This document shows positions 26,347 through 35,521 of a DNA stretch of 51,621 nt, in pieces (positions within the stretch are counted from its first letter, which is position 1; each line of letters starts with the position of its first letter). The notes under the pieces are model-generated. The model saw nothing but the letters and a program-made list of their open reading frames with translations. It did no database searches and was not told the DNA's origin. This stretch comes from Gammaproteobacteria bacterium (GTDB taxonomy: Bacteria > Pseudomonadota > Gammaproteobacteria > UWMA-0217). The position numbers and the translations under genes were made by a program. The DNA lies in assembly GCA_026981985.1 (NCBI GenBank), contig JALSHZ010000105.1, positions 1 to 51,621 of the forward strand. Direction: 5' to 3'.

Positions 26347-26982
26347 CTAAGTGGAGGGCGGCACGGCTTCAGCCGCTTGCTGCCTGCGCCATTGCAGGCG
26401 CTTTTTCATGGCGAAGCAGTTGTCGGCATTCTTGATCATATAGTCTTTGCCGGCGGGCATGAAACCAAGGCTCTCGTAGAAATGCTTCACCTTGCGAATC
26501 TCCTCGGGATCACGCTCTCGGCCAAAGTCCTGTGACAACGGAAAGGCTTTCAGACCGATCAAGGCATGCTCGATATCGATGGTCAGACTCATCTGCTTCA
26601 TCAGTTCGTGGCCGATACCTTCCCCTCGCCGATCTGCCTGCACCAGCACTTCATCGATATAGACCAAGCTGTCGCACAAGGGCTGGGCACATCCAGAACC
26701 CTTATTGCTGACCGGCAGATAGCAGATACCACCCTCAAACACCGTGGCACGAAAATCGGAAATGTCGGGGGAAATGCTGTCCATCAAGGTGGCGATATCC
26801 ATCCCGTCCGCGCGCGCAGCGGCAAAGTCGATGCGGTGGCCGCGTATCGTACCCGCTTCCACCTCCGTGGCCTCATCATCATCCCATTGCAGGGCGCGCC
26901 CCGTAAACTCAAGAACATAAGGTGCCTGCTCTTCATCGGCTACTGACTTGACGATGAATTCAAACTCCAGCGGCTCATCCAT
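26347..26982 (-). CDS. GNAT-family acetyltransferase-like protein
   Basis: A 211-residue protein. The acetyl-CoA motif is VLVQADRRGEGIGHELM and the C-terminal FYESLGFMPAGKDY matches GNAT enzymes. The N-terminal ~100 residues are unlike the standard domain, with an insertion containing GSGCAQPLCDS. The ATG at 26982 is used. Substrate unknown. Confidence 0.72.
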   Translation of the reverse strand: MDEPLEFEFIVKSVADEEQAPYVLEFTGRALQWDDDEATEVEAGTIRGHRIDFAAARADGMDIATLMDSISPDISDFRATVFEGGICYLPVSNKGSGCAQPLCDSLVYIDEVLVQADRRGEGIGHELMKQMSLTIDIEHALIGLKAFPLSQDFGRERDPEEIRKVKHFYESLGFMPAGKDYMIKNADNCFAMKKRLQWRRQQAAEAVPPST

Positions 26983-27086
26983 CACGGCATCCCAATCAGC
27001 AGATTAGCAAATTCTAATCCATAGCCTAGTTGAGCGCCCCACAACAAGCAAACCGGGATTACCAACCCAGATTCCCAGCTGGAATC

Positions 27087-28142
27087 TCAGAAAGCCCGCG
27101 CTTCGATCAACCGCGACAACTCCTCAGCTGCACCATTTCCAAGCCCGAGAATCTCATCCATCAACTGCGTCCAGTGCACTTTTGCCCCACCTGCCGCAAT
27201 GGCCAGTCTGTCGATATCGCCAGACTCGCACCACTGCTGGTAAGCATCTTGCAGCGTCGGCGAAAGGTGGCGGCGCATTGGCCCGAGCGTACCAAAATAG
27301 AAATGCAGCAGCTCGGGCCGCCCCGCTTCAACCAGGGCGGGCAAGGTTGAAACCGCATCGGCAAGATTGTCGCGTATCGCCCGCAGCTGCAGCTCGGCCT
27401 TGCGTCCGGCGGTCGCCAGCAACAGCGCCTGCCAGTCATCTTCAATCTCCTGACCGACCTCGACCTCTCCGACTTCGTGCAGCAATACGGACTCCATCTG
27501 ATCGTCAACCAGGCGCTCTAGCCCGCCCTGCAGATCGTCGTCCAGCCCATAGTATTCCAGCGCACGGCCCAGCGGGCTGTCACAACGATTCCAGCGCCAC
27601 TCCTGCACCCGCTCCCACAACAAGCGCCGTAACGACTCCCGACGCAGAAAGATCACATTCCCCCGTGTCATCGCTGGCGGGGAGACCAGATCCCGCGCCC
27701 ACTCGCGGCCGGAGATCAGCACACTGAAATGATCGAACTCGCGCTTCTCCAGCAACTCGGCAAGGAAGAAATGCGCGGCAGCCTGCTTGCCGAGACCACT
27801 ACTGTAGACAAAGCCAGCCGGGGTCAGCACCGCATTGACCTCATCGTGCTCGAACGGCGCGATCTGCATATCATCCAGCGGCAGTGGCTGAAACGACTCC
27901 CCCTCAAGAGACTCCCACCACGCTTCACGCGCCCGCACCCAGTCGCCAACCTTGTCACTATCCAACTCGGCTTCCAGCGGCAGACCATGCTCCCAGCGGT
28001 ATAACTCGCGCATCTTCATCAGGTAAGTACACAGCGTGTAGTCACCCGCATGGGCGGCATCGGCGATGTGGCAATTGCGCCGGACGGCTTGCAGCAACAT
28101 GTCGGGTGGGTTGCCGACGGCTTTTTCTGAGGCAGACAACAT
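27087..28142 (-). CDS. Conserved hypothetical protein, 351 residues (Sfum_1244-like)
   Basis: A soluble, mostly helical protein with HAGDYTLCTYLMKMRELYRWE near the N terminus, by which I recall the Sfum_1244 family; that recall is not checked. It also contains VYSSGLGKQAAAHFFLAELL and a Trp/Arg-rich middle (LLWERVQEWRWNRC). No signal peptide or cofactor motif. Divergent from the gene at 28218, whose start is 75 bases away. Confidence 0.72.
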   Translation of the reverse strand: MLSASEKAVGNPPDMLLQAVRRNCHIADAAHAGDYTLCTYLMKMRELYRWEHGLPLEAELDSDKVGDWVRAREAWWESLEGESFQPLPLDDMQIAPFEHDEVNAVLTPAGFVYSSGLGKQAAAHFFLAELLEKREFDHFSVLISGREWARDLVSPPAMTRGNVIFLRRESLRRLLWERVQEWRWNRCDSPLGRALEYYGLDDDLQGGLERLVDDQMESVLLHEVGEVEVGQEIEDDWQALLLATAGRKAELQLRAIRDNLADAVSTLPALVEAGRPELLHFYFGTLGPMRRHLSPTLQDAYQQWCESGDIDRLAIAAGGAKVHWTQLMDEILGLGNGAAEELSRLIEARAF

Positions 28143-28217
28143 AATTTCCGACCATTTTACTCTGTAAATTTTATGCTACCATCCTCTCCCATTCCGACCA
28201 ACCTCAAGACTTGACCA

Positions 28218-28805
28218 ATGGCGATAAGACTCAAGACAAAATGGCATAACAAGGAAAAGGAACGCACGGTCGAGGAGATTGCCAGCGCACTGGCTTTTTC
28301 CATCTGGCGCATCGGCATGGAGGGCGTGCTGCACTTAGAGAATGAGGATTTCGAAACGACCAGCAACTCGCAGCGTATGGATGTCGTCACGGTGTTCGTG
28401 ATCTTCATGACCCATTTGATCGACCGCATGGCTTACAGCCGCCTGACCGACGAAGAACGAGCCGCGCTGGTCACCGCGCTGGCCAAGCGACTGGCATTCT
28501 TCCTGCAAGAAAACCGCGAGGAGGTCGAAGGCCCGGGCGATTACACGAGCATCTTCATCGACGCATTGAACACCCAGATGGACGACTACGCCGAATGCAA
28601 CTGGGACGAAAAAGGTGGCCCCGGCTTTTCCATGCGCCGCACTTTTGGCGACCATGTGACGGAGGTGATGGGTGACAAGTACCGCAAATGGATCACCACC
28701 TACATTATCGACGTCGAACTGCCAGAGACCCTGACCGTACTGAACCGGGCAGTGAAACAACTGCTGAACTGGGACATCGAACACAAGCCCAAAGGTGATT
28801 TCTGA
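28218..28805 (+). CDS. Conserved hypothetical protein, 195 residues
   Basis: A soluble helical protein with no motif I recognise. Features: VEEIASALAFSIWRIG near the start, FMTHLIDRMAYSRLT in the middle and YAECNWDEKGGPGFSMR later. It is a single-gene unit, ending 31 bases before a strong terminator. It faces the 27087 gene across a short shared upstream region and could be co-regulated with it. Confidence 0.72.
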   Translation: MAIRLKTKWHNKEKERTVEEIASALAFSIWRIGMEGVLHLENEDFETTSNSQRMDVVTVFVIFMTHLIDRMAYSRLTDEERAALVTALAKRLAFFLQENREEVEGPGDYTSIFIDALNTQMDDYAECNWDEKGGPGFSMRRTFGDHVTEVMGDKYRKWITTYIIDVELPETLTVLNRAVKQLLNWDIEHKPKGDF

Positions 28806-28835
28806 ATCGCGCCAAAGTGGCGAACAACACGGCAT

Positions 28836-28866
28836 AAAAAACCCGCCGTTCATGGCGGGTCTTTTT
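28836..28866. terminator. Rho-independent terminator
   Basis: Stem ACCCGCC (28841-28847) and GGCGGGT (28854-28860) with loop GTTCAT, an upstream A5 and a downstream CTTTTT. Serves the gene at 28218 and possibly the minus-strand small gene at 28911. Confidence 0.88.
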
Positions 28867-28910
28867 ATGGTTCCGATCTGAGCTGACTGGCCAGTCAGCT
28901 CAGCGACCGA

Positions 28911-29105
28911 TCAGGAGATCCAGGCAGTATACCCTTCGGTATTCTTGGCCTGACCGTCTGCGTAGCCGGCTTCGTAAGCTTCCGTGACGCGCTGCTCTTC
29001 GCGCTCGGGATGCCCCAGATAACCAACCTGCCAGCCGATGATGTAGTCCTTGTTGACACCTTTCTCTTCCATCGCGTCGGTTGTTGCACGGTACTCGTCG
29101 TTCAT
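28911..29105 (-). CDS. Small conserved-looking protein, 64 residues
   Basis: An acidic soluble protein (MNDEYRATTDAMEEKG, then IIGWQVGYLGHPEREEQ, then AYEAGYADGQAKN). The GYLGHPEREEQRVTEAYEAG part repeats the G-Y-x-x-G theme. The ATG at 29105 follows TTTGGAGAC, a good binding site; the open frame to 29168 has none. No family recognised. Confidence 0.68.
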   Translation of the reverse strand: MNDEYRATTDAMEEKGVNKDYIIGWQVGYLGHPEREEQRVTEAYEAGYADGQAKNTEGYTAWIS

Positions 29106-29452
29106 AATTGTCTCCAAACCATTTGAAAAATTGCTGAATCTGGTGGCTGTATACCCTGAAAAACCCACAGCCTCAACCAGAACCCGAATGGATCTTCCGT
29201 CGGCAGTCCGTGGAACTGAATGTCACAGGCCAGACGGGGGCTGCCACCAACTGTTTCCGGGTACAGCAGCCCTATATTTGGTAATGGGGCGTGATGCTAT
29301 ATCAATAGCCGCTGATACAGCAATATCCCCATCGGAGGGTATCACCAAGCCAATACGCTTTCGCGTATCCCGGCAACAGTTCCTATATTCCCCTATCGGA
29401 TTGCCGGTACACTGCGCATCTGGAGCCAGCCAACAAGGAACCACAGTAAAAT
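29106..29452. other. Non-coding gap before the amidotransferase-like gene
   Basis: No gene seen. It contains a short perfect hairpin, ATACGC-TTTC-GCGTAT (29353-29368), and no clear promoter. Confidence 0.5.
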
Positions 29453-30229
29453 ATGAGCCGCCTAGCTGCCTACATCGGCCCCGATATCGCCTTGCAAGAT
29501 CTGCTCATCCGGCCACCCAACAGCCTCTACCTGCAAGCCCGAGAATCCCGCGAGACCTTCCACGCCAGCTTCAATGCCGATGGCTTCGGTGTCGGCTGGT
29601 ATCGGGATGATGCACCTCTGCGCTACATCCAGACGTCACCTATCTGGCACGATCTCAACCTCGGCGCACTGACACGATCACTCCAGAGTGAGCTGTGGCT
29701 GGCAGTGGTCCGCAACAGCATCGGTCGCAGTGATGCCACACCGTACAACGCACAGCCATATCTCAATGATGCCCTGATGTTCATGCACGATGGTTTTGTC
29801 ACCGACTTCAACCTCAACCTCAAACCCGCCTGTCTCAGCTACCTTTCCCCCGATGTCGCCAGCAACATCCACGGCAACTCAGAATCGGAATACCTGTTTG
29901 CACTCCTGCGGCAACGCATGACCGATCCAGACGAACTCACCCTGGAGCATGCGATTGCCGATATTCTCGCCAATCTGGAAATTTCACTGCGGGACATCCC
30001 TTCCGTCATGAATGTTGTGGTCTCCGATGGCTACAAGCTGGTTGCCGCCCGCCACGCCACCGCGCACGACTGCGCCAGCCTCTACTACACAACCGAGAAC
30101 AAGCGTTACCCCGGCGGACAGCTGATCGCCTCCGAACCGCTGGACGACGACGGCAACTGGGAGCCAGTACTGGAAAACCACGTTGTCGTTCTCGAACGCG
30201 ACAAAGCGCCCCGGGTTTCCCGAATCTGA
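29453..30229 (+). CDS. Class II glutamine amidotransferase-fold protein lacking Cys2
   Basis: A 258-residue protein of the YafJ/EgtC type: SRLAAYIGP at the N terminus, NADGFGVGWY (41-50) and MHDGF (111-115). In active members the second residue is the catalytic Cys (MCR...); here codon 2 is AGC (Ser), and an in-frame TAA just upstream rules out a longer form. The usual HNG is HDG and the RxAT motif is RNSIG. The glutaminase reaction is therefore probably lost or altered. It precedes a putative envelope protein and nadC on the same strand. Confidence 0.83.
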   Translation: MSRLAAYIGPDIALQDLLIRPPNSLYLQARESRETFHASFNADGFGVGWYRDDAPLRYIQTSPIWHDLNLGALTRSLQSELWLAVVRNSIGRSDATPYNAQPYLNDALMFMHDGFVTDFNLNLKPACLSYLSPDVASNIHGNSESEYLFALLRQRMTDPDELTLEHAIADILANLEISLRDIPSVMNVVVSDGYKLVAARHATAHDCASLYYTTENKRYPGGQLIASEPLDDDGNWEPVLENHVVVLERDKAPRVSRI

Positions 30230-30296
30230 TGTCCCTGCACCACCCAAGCAGCTCACCCCCCTACCACCGCACTACAACATCGACGGAAAGCAAAAT

Positions 30297-31316
30297 ATGC
30301 CTGCGCGCCTCACCCTGCGCCAGCTGATTACCCTGGTTCTGCTGCTGGGACTCAACGCACTACAGGTGCCAGATGCCGATGCAGAAGACGCTGATGGCTT
30401 CGACTGGATGCTGCATCAGCCACCAGCCTTTGACGACACGTTCGAGGAAGAAGACGACACGGACTCGGAAGAACTGGGCGAAATATACAACTTCGAACAA
30501 CAACACCAGCAAATCACGCAGAATCTCCAGGAAACGGCAGCATGGCTGGACAGTTTCTTTGGCAGTGAACGGGTGGGCGAATTCGATACAGCGTCAACCG
30601 AGCTCCGGGTCGCCTGGGAAAACAACTTTCTCGAATCAGAAAACCCCAATACAAGGCTGAAGCTACGAGGCAAACTTCGCTTGCCGCATATGCAGAAAAG
30701 GCTGCAACTGGTCTTCGAAGGCGAGCCAGACGAGCGCGATCCATCCGGCCTCGACCAGGAAAACAGCAGCTCCGCGCTGCGCTATAGCGTCACCAGGAAC
30801 ACTCTTAGATCCATCGACCTCGATATTGGCTTCCGCGGTGGCCTGTCGGATCCGCGACTTTTCACCCGGCTGAAAATGCGAAAAATACTGTTACGCAACG
30901 ACACACAGCTCCACCGACTCACGCCGGCGATCACCTGGGACAGCCGCCTTGGCTGGGAGCTCTATGTCCGCCATGACAGTGAATTTGAACCGCGCAAAAA
31001 CATCTTCTTCCGCGCCACCACCCAGCCGGGCTGGTCGCAAGACGCCGACGGCTACACCTTGGCACAAAACTTCACGGTTTTCCGCAAGCTCTCGCCCCAC
31101 CGCTACGTCGCCCTGGACTGGCTCAACAGCGGCGTCGTATACCCCTATAGCGACATCACCTCACGCATTCGGGTTCGCTTTCGACGCGCATTGCGCGAAA
31201 ATCAGCTCTACCTCGAACTCGCCCCCGGACTGCGCTTCGCCGAGGAAAACGATTTCCGCGCCCAGTGGGAGGGATACATCACGCTCGAAGTGGTATTCTC
31301 ACCAAACGAAAAATAA
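30297..31316 (+). CDS. Putative envelope protein, 339 residues
   Basis: Signal peptide (ARLTLRQLITLVLLLGLNAL), an acidic region (FEEEDDTDSEELGE), a Gln-rich helix and then many beta strands with alternating charged residues (LRLPHMQKRLQLVFEGE; ITSRIRVRFRRALRE). It looks like an outer-membrane or periplasmic beta-rich protein, but the last residues (FSPNEK) are not a standard BAM signal. The ATG at 30297 follows GGAAAG. nadC begins 18 bases after its stop. Confidence 0.68.
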   Translation: MPARLTLRQLITLVLLLGLNALQVPDADAEDADGFDWMLHQPPAFDDTFEEEDDTDSEELGEIYNFEQQHQQITQNLQETAAWLDSFFGSERVGEFDTASTELRVAWENNFLESENPNTRLKLRGKLRLPHMQKRLQLVFEGEPDERDPSGLDQENSSSALRYSVTRNTLRSIDLDIGFRGGLSDPRLFTRLKMRKILLRNDTQLHRLTPAITWDSRLGWELYVRHDSEFEPRKNIFFRATTQPGWSQDADGYTLAQNFTVFRKLSPHRYVALDWLNSGVVYPYSDITSRIRVRFRRALRENQLYLELAPGLRFAEENDFRAQWEGYITLEVVFSPNEK

Positions 31317-31333
31317 CCCCTTCCGACAGCCTA

Positions 31334-32164
31334 ATGAACCTGCTGCATGACCTGCAAAGCAACGTCCGTACCACCCTCGAAGAAGATGTTGGTAGCGGTG
31401 ATGTCACCGCCAGCCTGATTCCAGCCGATCAGACAGCCAACGCAACCATTTCGCTGCGCGAAGACGCCATCGTCTGTGGCCAGCCCTGGTTCGACGAGGT
31501 TTTTCGTCAACTGGATGAACAGATTCATATCGAATGGCTGGTCAAGGAAGGAAGCCAGCAACGCGCCGAGACACTGCTGTGTAGGCTTTCAGGCAACGCC
31601 CGCAGCCTGCTTGCCGGTGAGCGCGCCGCGCTGAACTTTCTGCAACTGCTCTCGGGCACCGCTACAACCACCAGGCAATATGCTGACCAGTTGCAAGGGC
31701 TGCCAACCCGGGTACTCGACACCCGCAAAACCATTCCCGGGCTACGCCTGGCACAAAAATATGCCGTTGCCGTCGGCGGCGGCAAGAACCACCGCATCGG
31801 CCTATACGACCAGATCTTGATCAAAGAGAACCATATCGCCGCCGCCGGCTCGATCAGCACTGCCGTGGCTGCCGCCCGCAAGCTTCACCCGGCACTACTG
31901 GTCGAAGTCGAAACCGAACATCTGGGGGAGTTCGAAGAAGCACTCGGCACCAGCGCCGACATCATCATGCTGGACAACTTCAGCCTCGACGACATGCGTC
32001 GCGCGGTAGCGATGAACAACGGCAACAAGAAGCTGGAAGCATCAGGCAACGTCACCCTGACAACCATCCGCCAAATCGCCGAAACAGGCGTCGACTATAT
32101 CTCCAGCGGCGCCCTGACCAAGAACGTCACCAGCATCGACCTGTCCATGCGATTCATCAGTTAA
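31334..32164 (+). CDS. nadC: Nicotinate-nucleotide pyrophosphorylase (quinolinate phosphoribosyltransferase)
   Basis: A 276-residue enzyme joining quinolinate to PRPP in NAD synthesis. Typical motifs: EEDVGSGDVT, RLSGNARSLLAGERAALNFL, RVLDTRKTIPGLR, GGGKNHRIGLYD, IKENHI and IMLDNFS. It is close behind the envelope-protein gene, probably in the same transcript. nadA and nadB are not in the window. Confidence 0.96.
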   Translation: MNLLHDLQSNVRTTLEEDVGSGDVTASLIPADQTANATISLREDAIVCGQPWFDEVFRQLDEQIHIEWLVKEGSQQRAETLLCRLSGNARSLLAGERAALNFLQLLSGTATTTRQYADQLQGLPTRVLDTRKTIPGLRLAQKYAVAVGGGKNHRIGLYDQILIKENHIAAAGSISTAVAAARKLHPALLVEVETEHLGEFEEALGTSADIIMLDNFSLDDMRRAVAMNNGNKKLEASGNVTLTTIRQIAETGVDYISSGALTKNVTSIDLSMRFIS

Positions 32165-32318
32165 AGCGGCAAACCTTTGCCCGCATTGCCGCGCCGGCAC
32201 AACCGCTCACGCCCTCTTTCGAGCCGACCAGCCATCAAAATAGCGGCACCACAAAAAAACCTTCGGCCAGATCTCACCGCCAGCGGCAAGAGTTTGCCCA
32301 TACTATGCCCACCACGAC

Positions 32319-32339
32319 GGAGCAACCCGGGGTTGCTCC
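32319..32339. other. Hairpin upstream of an outer-membrane protein gene
   Basis: A perfect 9-bp stem GGAGCAACC / GGTTGCTCC around CGG. There is no T-run, so it may end nadC transcription weakly or form part of the 5' leader of the gene at 32381. Confidence 0.5.
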
Positions 32340-32380
32340 AGGCCATAAGATCATTGATAACAATAACAACAAGGTGAATT

Positions 32381-33088
32381 ATGAAAACACTGTCGCAGCG
32401 CATCCTCATGCTTTCCATCGCTACCGGGCTCTCCCTGTCAGCGGGCAACGCGATGGCCGTCGATATCGGCCTCGGCGCCAAGGCCGGCACGCTCGGCGCT
32501 GGTCTCGACCTGTCAGTGGGGGTTACGCCGAAACTGGCTCTGCGCGGCGGTTTCAGCCAGTTCGACTTCAACTATGCCGACAGCATCGAAAGCGAAACGT
32601 CATCCCAGGGTGCCAGCGTCAGCAGCACCGCCGACTACACAACCACGTTCGAGTTCAATACCCTTGCCATGCTGCTGGACTACCATCCGTTCGCATCCGG
32701 ATTCCGCCTCACAGCCGGGGCAATGCTGAACAATAACGAACTCAGGGGAACTGCGGTTGCGGGCGACCAGACTATCGAAATCGGTAACTACACCTCGACA
32801 CAAGGTGCCGACCTGCAAGCCGACGTCAGCATCACCTTTCCCAAGACCGCGCCTTACCTCGGCATTGGCTATGACTCATCCCGCTATTCGAAGAGCGGAT
32901 TCAGCTTCGCCTACGATATTGGCGTGATGTTTCACGGCGAGCCCACTGCCACGGTGACGCTATCAGGAGACGATGCCGCAGGGGTTCCACAGGAGGATAT
33001 TGACCGAGAAGTGGCGAACATCAACGAGGAAATCTCCAGTTTCACGATCTACCCAGTGATGAACCTGGGCCTGAGTTACACCTTCTGA
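32381..33088 (+). CDS. Outer-membrane beta-barrel protein, 235 residues
   Basis: Signal peptide (ends NAMA-VDIG), repeated amphipathic strands and a terminal Phe (LGLSYTF). Its size and Gly-rich strands (GLGAKAGTLGAGLDLSVG) resemble small 8-stranded barrel proteins of the OmpA/OmpW size class. Role unknown. AAGGTG precedes the ATG. A stem-loop follows the stop. Confidence 0.8.
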   Translation: MKTLSQRILMLSIATGLSLSAGNAMAVDIGLGAKAGTLGAGLDLSVGVTPKLALRGGFSQFDFNYADSIESETSSQGASVSSTADYTTTFEFNTLAMLLDYHPFASGFRLTAGAMLNNNELRGTAVAGDQTIEIGNYTSTQGADLQADVSITFPKTAPYLGIGYDSSRYSKSGFSFAYDIGVMFHGEPTATVTLSGDDAAGVPQEDIDREVANINEEISSFTIYPVMNLGLSYTF

Positions 33089-33096
33089 TCTGCCAT

Positions 33097-33121
33097 GCGG
33101 GAGGAGCGCCACTCCTCCCGC
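33097..33121. terminator. Stem-loop between convergent genes
   Basis: A perfect 10-bp stem GCGGGAGGAG / CTCCTCCCGC with loop CGCCA directly after the barrel gene and before the end of the minus-strand gene at 33128. It lacks a T-run, so it could be a weak terminator or an mRNA 3' protector. Confidence 0.55.
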
Positions 33122-33127
33122 GGCACT

Positions 33128-33988
33128 TCAACGAACCGCTAGCAAGCTGCTGAAATCTTCTACAACCTTCTTGAAAGCCCCGACCGATTGCTGCGACGGC
33201 CGCTGACACTGCCGTTGCAGCGCCTCCGTACTGCCGAGCAGATCAGACATGGCCGAGCGCCATAGCGTGAAATGCGTGGTGACTTCGATCAGCGGTGTCT
33301 GCGACAGCTCACGGGCCAAATCGGAGATCTTGTTGGCATCGGAACACAGCAGCTTTTGCCCTTCAGCTTCTGGCACAAACGCCGTGTTGTCGACAACCTT
33401 CGCCAGCGCTATCTGCAATATCCCCAGTTCGGGCGGCAACCCGGTCTCCACCTTGATCGGCGCCAGCCCCAGACCTAACTTGATGTTTTCGATTCCGGCT
33501 TCAGATACTGGCGACGACTGCTCGGCAGCGGCCGGATCTTCTGCCGTCGCGGCTGCCCCAGATGCTTTTTGCACGGCCGGCGCCTTGTCCGGCTCGGCTA
33601 GCGGTGCAGAGGGCAACTGCGGTGGCTTCGGAGGACCGACCACGACTGGCTTGGGGGCAACCGGCACGACCGTTTCGGCTTCCCCGGGGGTCTTTTGCTT
33701 TGCAGGTGCTGCCTCACTCTCCGCTGGGGTAACCGCCGGCGGCGTGGTGACAAAAATAGGCTGAGCCTGCGGATTGCTCTGGCTGGCAGCATCGACAGGC
33801 GTGACGGGATATGACTTGGCCACCGGCAAGTCCTCGAGCGAATCGACCGGTTTCTGCGGGGTTGGCGCAGCCGTCGATTCGGCAGCGATCGGCGGTGATA
33901 CAAAAATGGGTTCCGCAGCGAACGCTACACCCAGCATGGCGCCGAATACCACAAGGCTTCGCGCCAGCACGCTGATTTTTGATGACAT
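33128..33988 (-). CDS. Secreted Pro/Ala-rich hypothetical protein
   Basis: A 286-residue product with a signal peptide (SKISVLARSLVVFGAMLGVAFA), a long low-complexity Pro/Ala/Lys linker (about 30-150) that twice repeats the pattern PIFV(S/T)PP, and a helical C-terminal domain with two Cys (LLCSDAN; QRQCQRP). It may span the periplasm like TonB-type proteins, but has no TonB motif. The ATG at 33988 gives the best signal peptide; 34003 is possible. Confidence 0.7.
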   Translation of the reverse strand: MSSKISVLARSLVVFGAMLGVAFAAEPIFVSPPIAAESTAAPTPQKPVDSLEDLPVAKSYPVTPVDAASQSNPQAQPIFVTTPPAVTPAESEAAPAKQKTPGEAETVVPVAPKPVVVGPPKPPQLPSAPLAEPDKAPAVQKASGAAATAEDPAAAEQSSPVSEAGIENIKLGLGLAPIKVETGLPPELGILQIALAKVVDNTAFVPEAEGQKLLCSDANKISDLARELSQTPLIEVTTHFTLWRSAMSDLLGSTEALQRQCQRPSQQSVGAFKKVVEDFSSLLAVR

Positions 33989-34105
33989 AACAATCCAGCC
34001 CATGGACAGGTTTTCTAGAAGAAAATGCTCGCTGGACTCCCCACTGCCGGCCGTCTCTCCATTCTGGGTGGAAAGTACGGCCTATCTCGCTCCCGCAGGA
34101 ACGGG

Positions 34106-34486
34106 TTATGCCGCCTGCTCGGGTATAGCGCCCGACACACGCAGAATTTCGTTGCGTTCGTTGACATAGACGAGCTTCGGCTTGTGTTCAGACGCCTCGG
34201 CCCCATCCATCTCGGCATAGGTGCAGATAATGACGATATCGTTGACCTCGGCCTTGTGCGCCGCCGCGCCATTGACCGAGATCATACCGCTCCCTGCTTC
34301 GCCCCGGATGGCATAGGTGGCGAAGCGCTCCCCATTGGTCACATTGTAGATTTCGATCCGCTCGTACTCATGCATGCCAGCCGCATCCATCAACTCGGTA
34401 TCAATCGCGCAGGATCCTTCGTAGCCCAACTCGACGTTGGTGACGGTTACCCGGTGCAATTTGGATTTGAGAAGCGTGAGTCTCAT
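34106..34486 (-). CDS. panD: Aspartate 1-decarboxylase
   Basis: A 126-residue pyruvoyl enzyme making beta-alanine for pantothenate. The self-processing site is YEGSC, cleaved between Gly and Ser to give the pyruvoyl group. [21 protein letters not shown] and NDIVII are typical. Its ATG shares one base with the panC stop (TGATG), so translation is coupled. It closes the pan operon. Confidence 0.96.
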   Translation of the reverse strand: MRLTLLKSKLHRVTVTNVELGYEGSCAIDTELMDAAGMHEYERIEIYNVTNGERFATYAIRGEAGSGMISVNGAAAHKAEVNDIVIICTYAEMDGAEASEHKPKLVYVNERNEILRVSGAIPEQAA

Positions 34487-35430
34487 CAACTACCTCGATT
34501 CAAAACGTCAGAACCTATTATGGGGGATGGCCTGTGACTGTTCAAACAACCGTCATGCCAATGCAACAACGGCGCAAGATCCTGACCTCGCACTTTCACA
34601 TTGTCGATCAGACGAGTACTTCCCAGCCAGGCTGCCACCAGCACGATCAAATCCGCATCACCCGGCTCGCCAGGCTGGAGATCGGCGCTTCTACATATTT
34701 CCAGATAATCGACGCTAAAACCGGCATTTTGCAGCAGTTCGACGCCTTTCGCTTCAAGTTTACGAAAATCCCGCCCGCCCAGGCGGATCACCTCCACTAT
34801 CTTCGTCAGGGTTTGATGCAGGCGAGGCGCAATCTGCCGCTCCGTATCACTGAGGCGCGTATTGCGTGAACTCAGGGCAAGACCATCGGCTTCTCTGACT
34901 GTGGGTTCGCTCATGATCGAGACTGGAAGGGCAAGATCTTCGACCATCTTTTCGATCATCCGCAACTGCTGAAAATCCTTCTCCCCGAAGAACGCGATAT
35001 CGGGCTGGATGAGGTTGAACAGCCTGTTAACCACTGTTGCCACACCGGAAAAATGCCCTGGCCGAGATGCCCCCTCAAGCCTTTCGGTGATCCCCGGCAC
35101 TTCTATGCGCGTCAGCAACGCCGGCTCGCAAGGATAGAAGCTTTCTGGCTCTGGTGCATACAGTAGGTTCACACCGACTGTTTCGAGCAGACGTGCGTCC
35201 TGCTCCAGCGTCCTGGGATAGGCATCGAGATCATCCTGGCGATCGAACTGCAGCGGGTTGACAAAAATACTGACGACGACGAAATCGGCCTGAGTCGCGG
35301 CTCGACGCACCAGCGACAGATGCCCTTCATGCAGATGCCCCATGGTGGGCACGAAACCAATCGTGCGACCGGCTGCCGCCTGCGCCTTCAGCAAGGCCCG
35401 CAGGCGGCGAATATCATTGACTTGCTGCAT
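34486..35430 (-). CDS. panC: Pantoate-beta-alanine ligase
   Basis: Pantothenate synthetase, joining pantoate and beta-alanine using ATP. Motifs: [36 protein letters not shown] and [10 protein letters not shown]. It is 314 residues against about 283 in E. coli; the extra ~30 residues at the C terminus (after [10 protein letters not shown]) have no assigned role. The ATG at 35430 follows AGGAAACG. It lies 91 bases after panB and overlaps panD. Confidence 0.95.
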   Translation of the reverse strand: MQQVNDIRRLRALLKAQAAAGRTIGFVPTMGHLHEGHLSLVRRAATQADFVVVSIFVNPLQFDRQDDLDAYPRTLEQDARLLETVGVNLLYAPEPESFYPCEPALLTRIEVPGITERLEGASRPGHFSGVATVVNRLFNLIQPDIAFFGEKDFQQLRMIEKMVEDLALPVSIMSEPTVREADGLALSSRNTRLSDTERQIAPRLHQTLTKIVEVIRLGGRDFRKLEAKGVELLQNAGFSVDYLEICRSADLQPGEPGDADLIVLVAAWLGSTRLIDNVKVRGQDLAPLLHWHDGCLNSHRPSPIIGSDVLNRGS

Positions 35431-35521
35431 CTCGTTTCCTGCCCTTGTTATCAACTCGCATTTCTGAGCGGGTCTCATGACGAAGGTTCGCGCGCAATGC
35501 TAAGCCGGGAGAGCCATCCTG

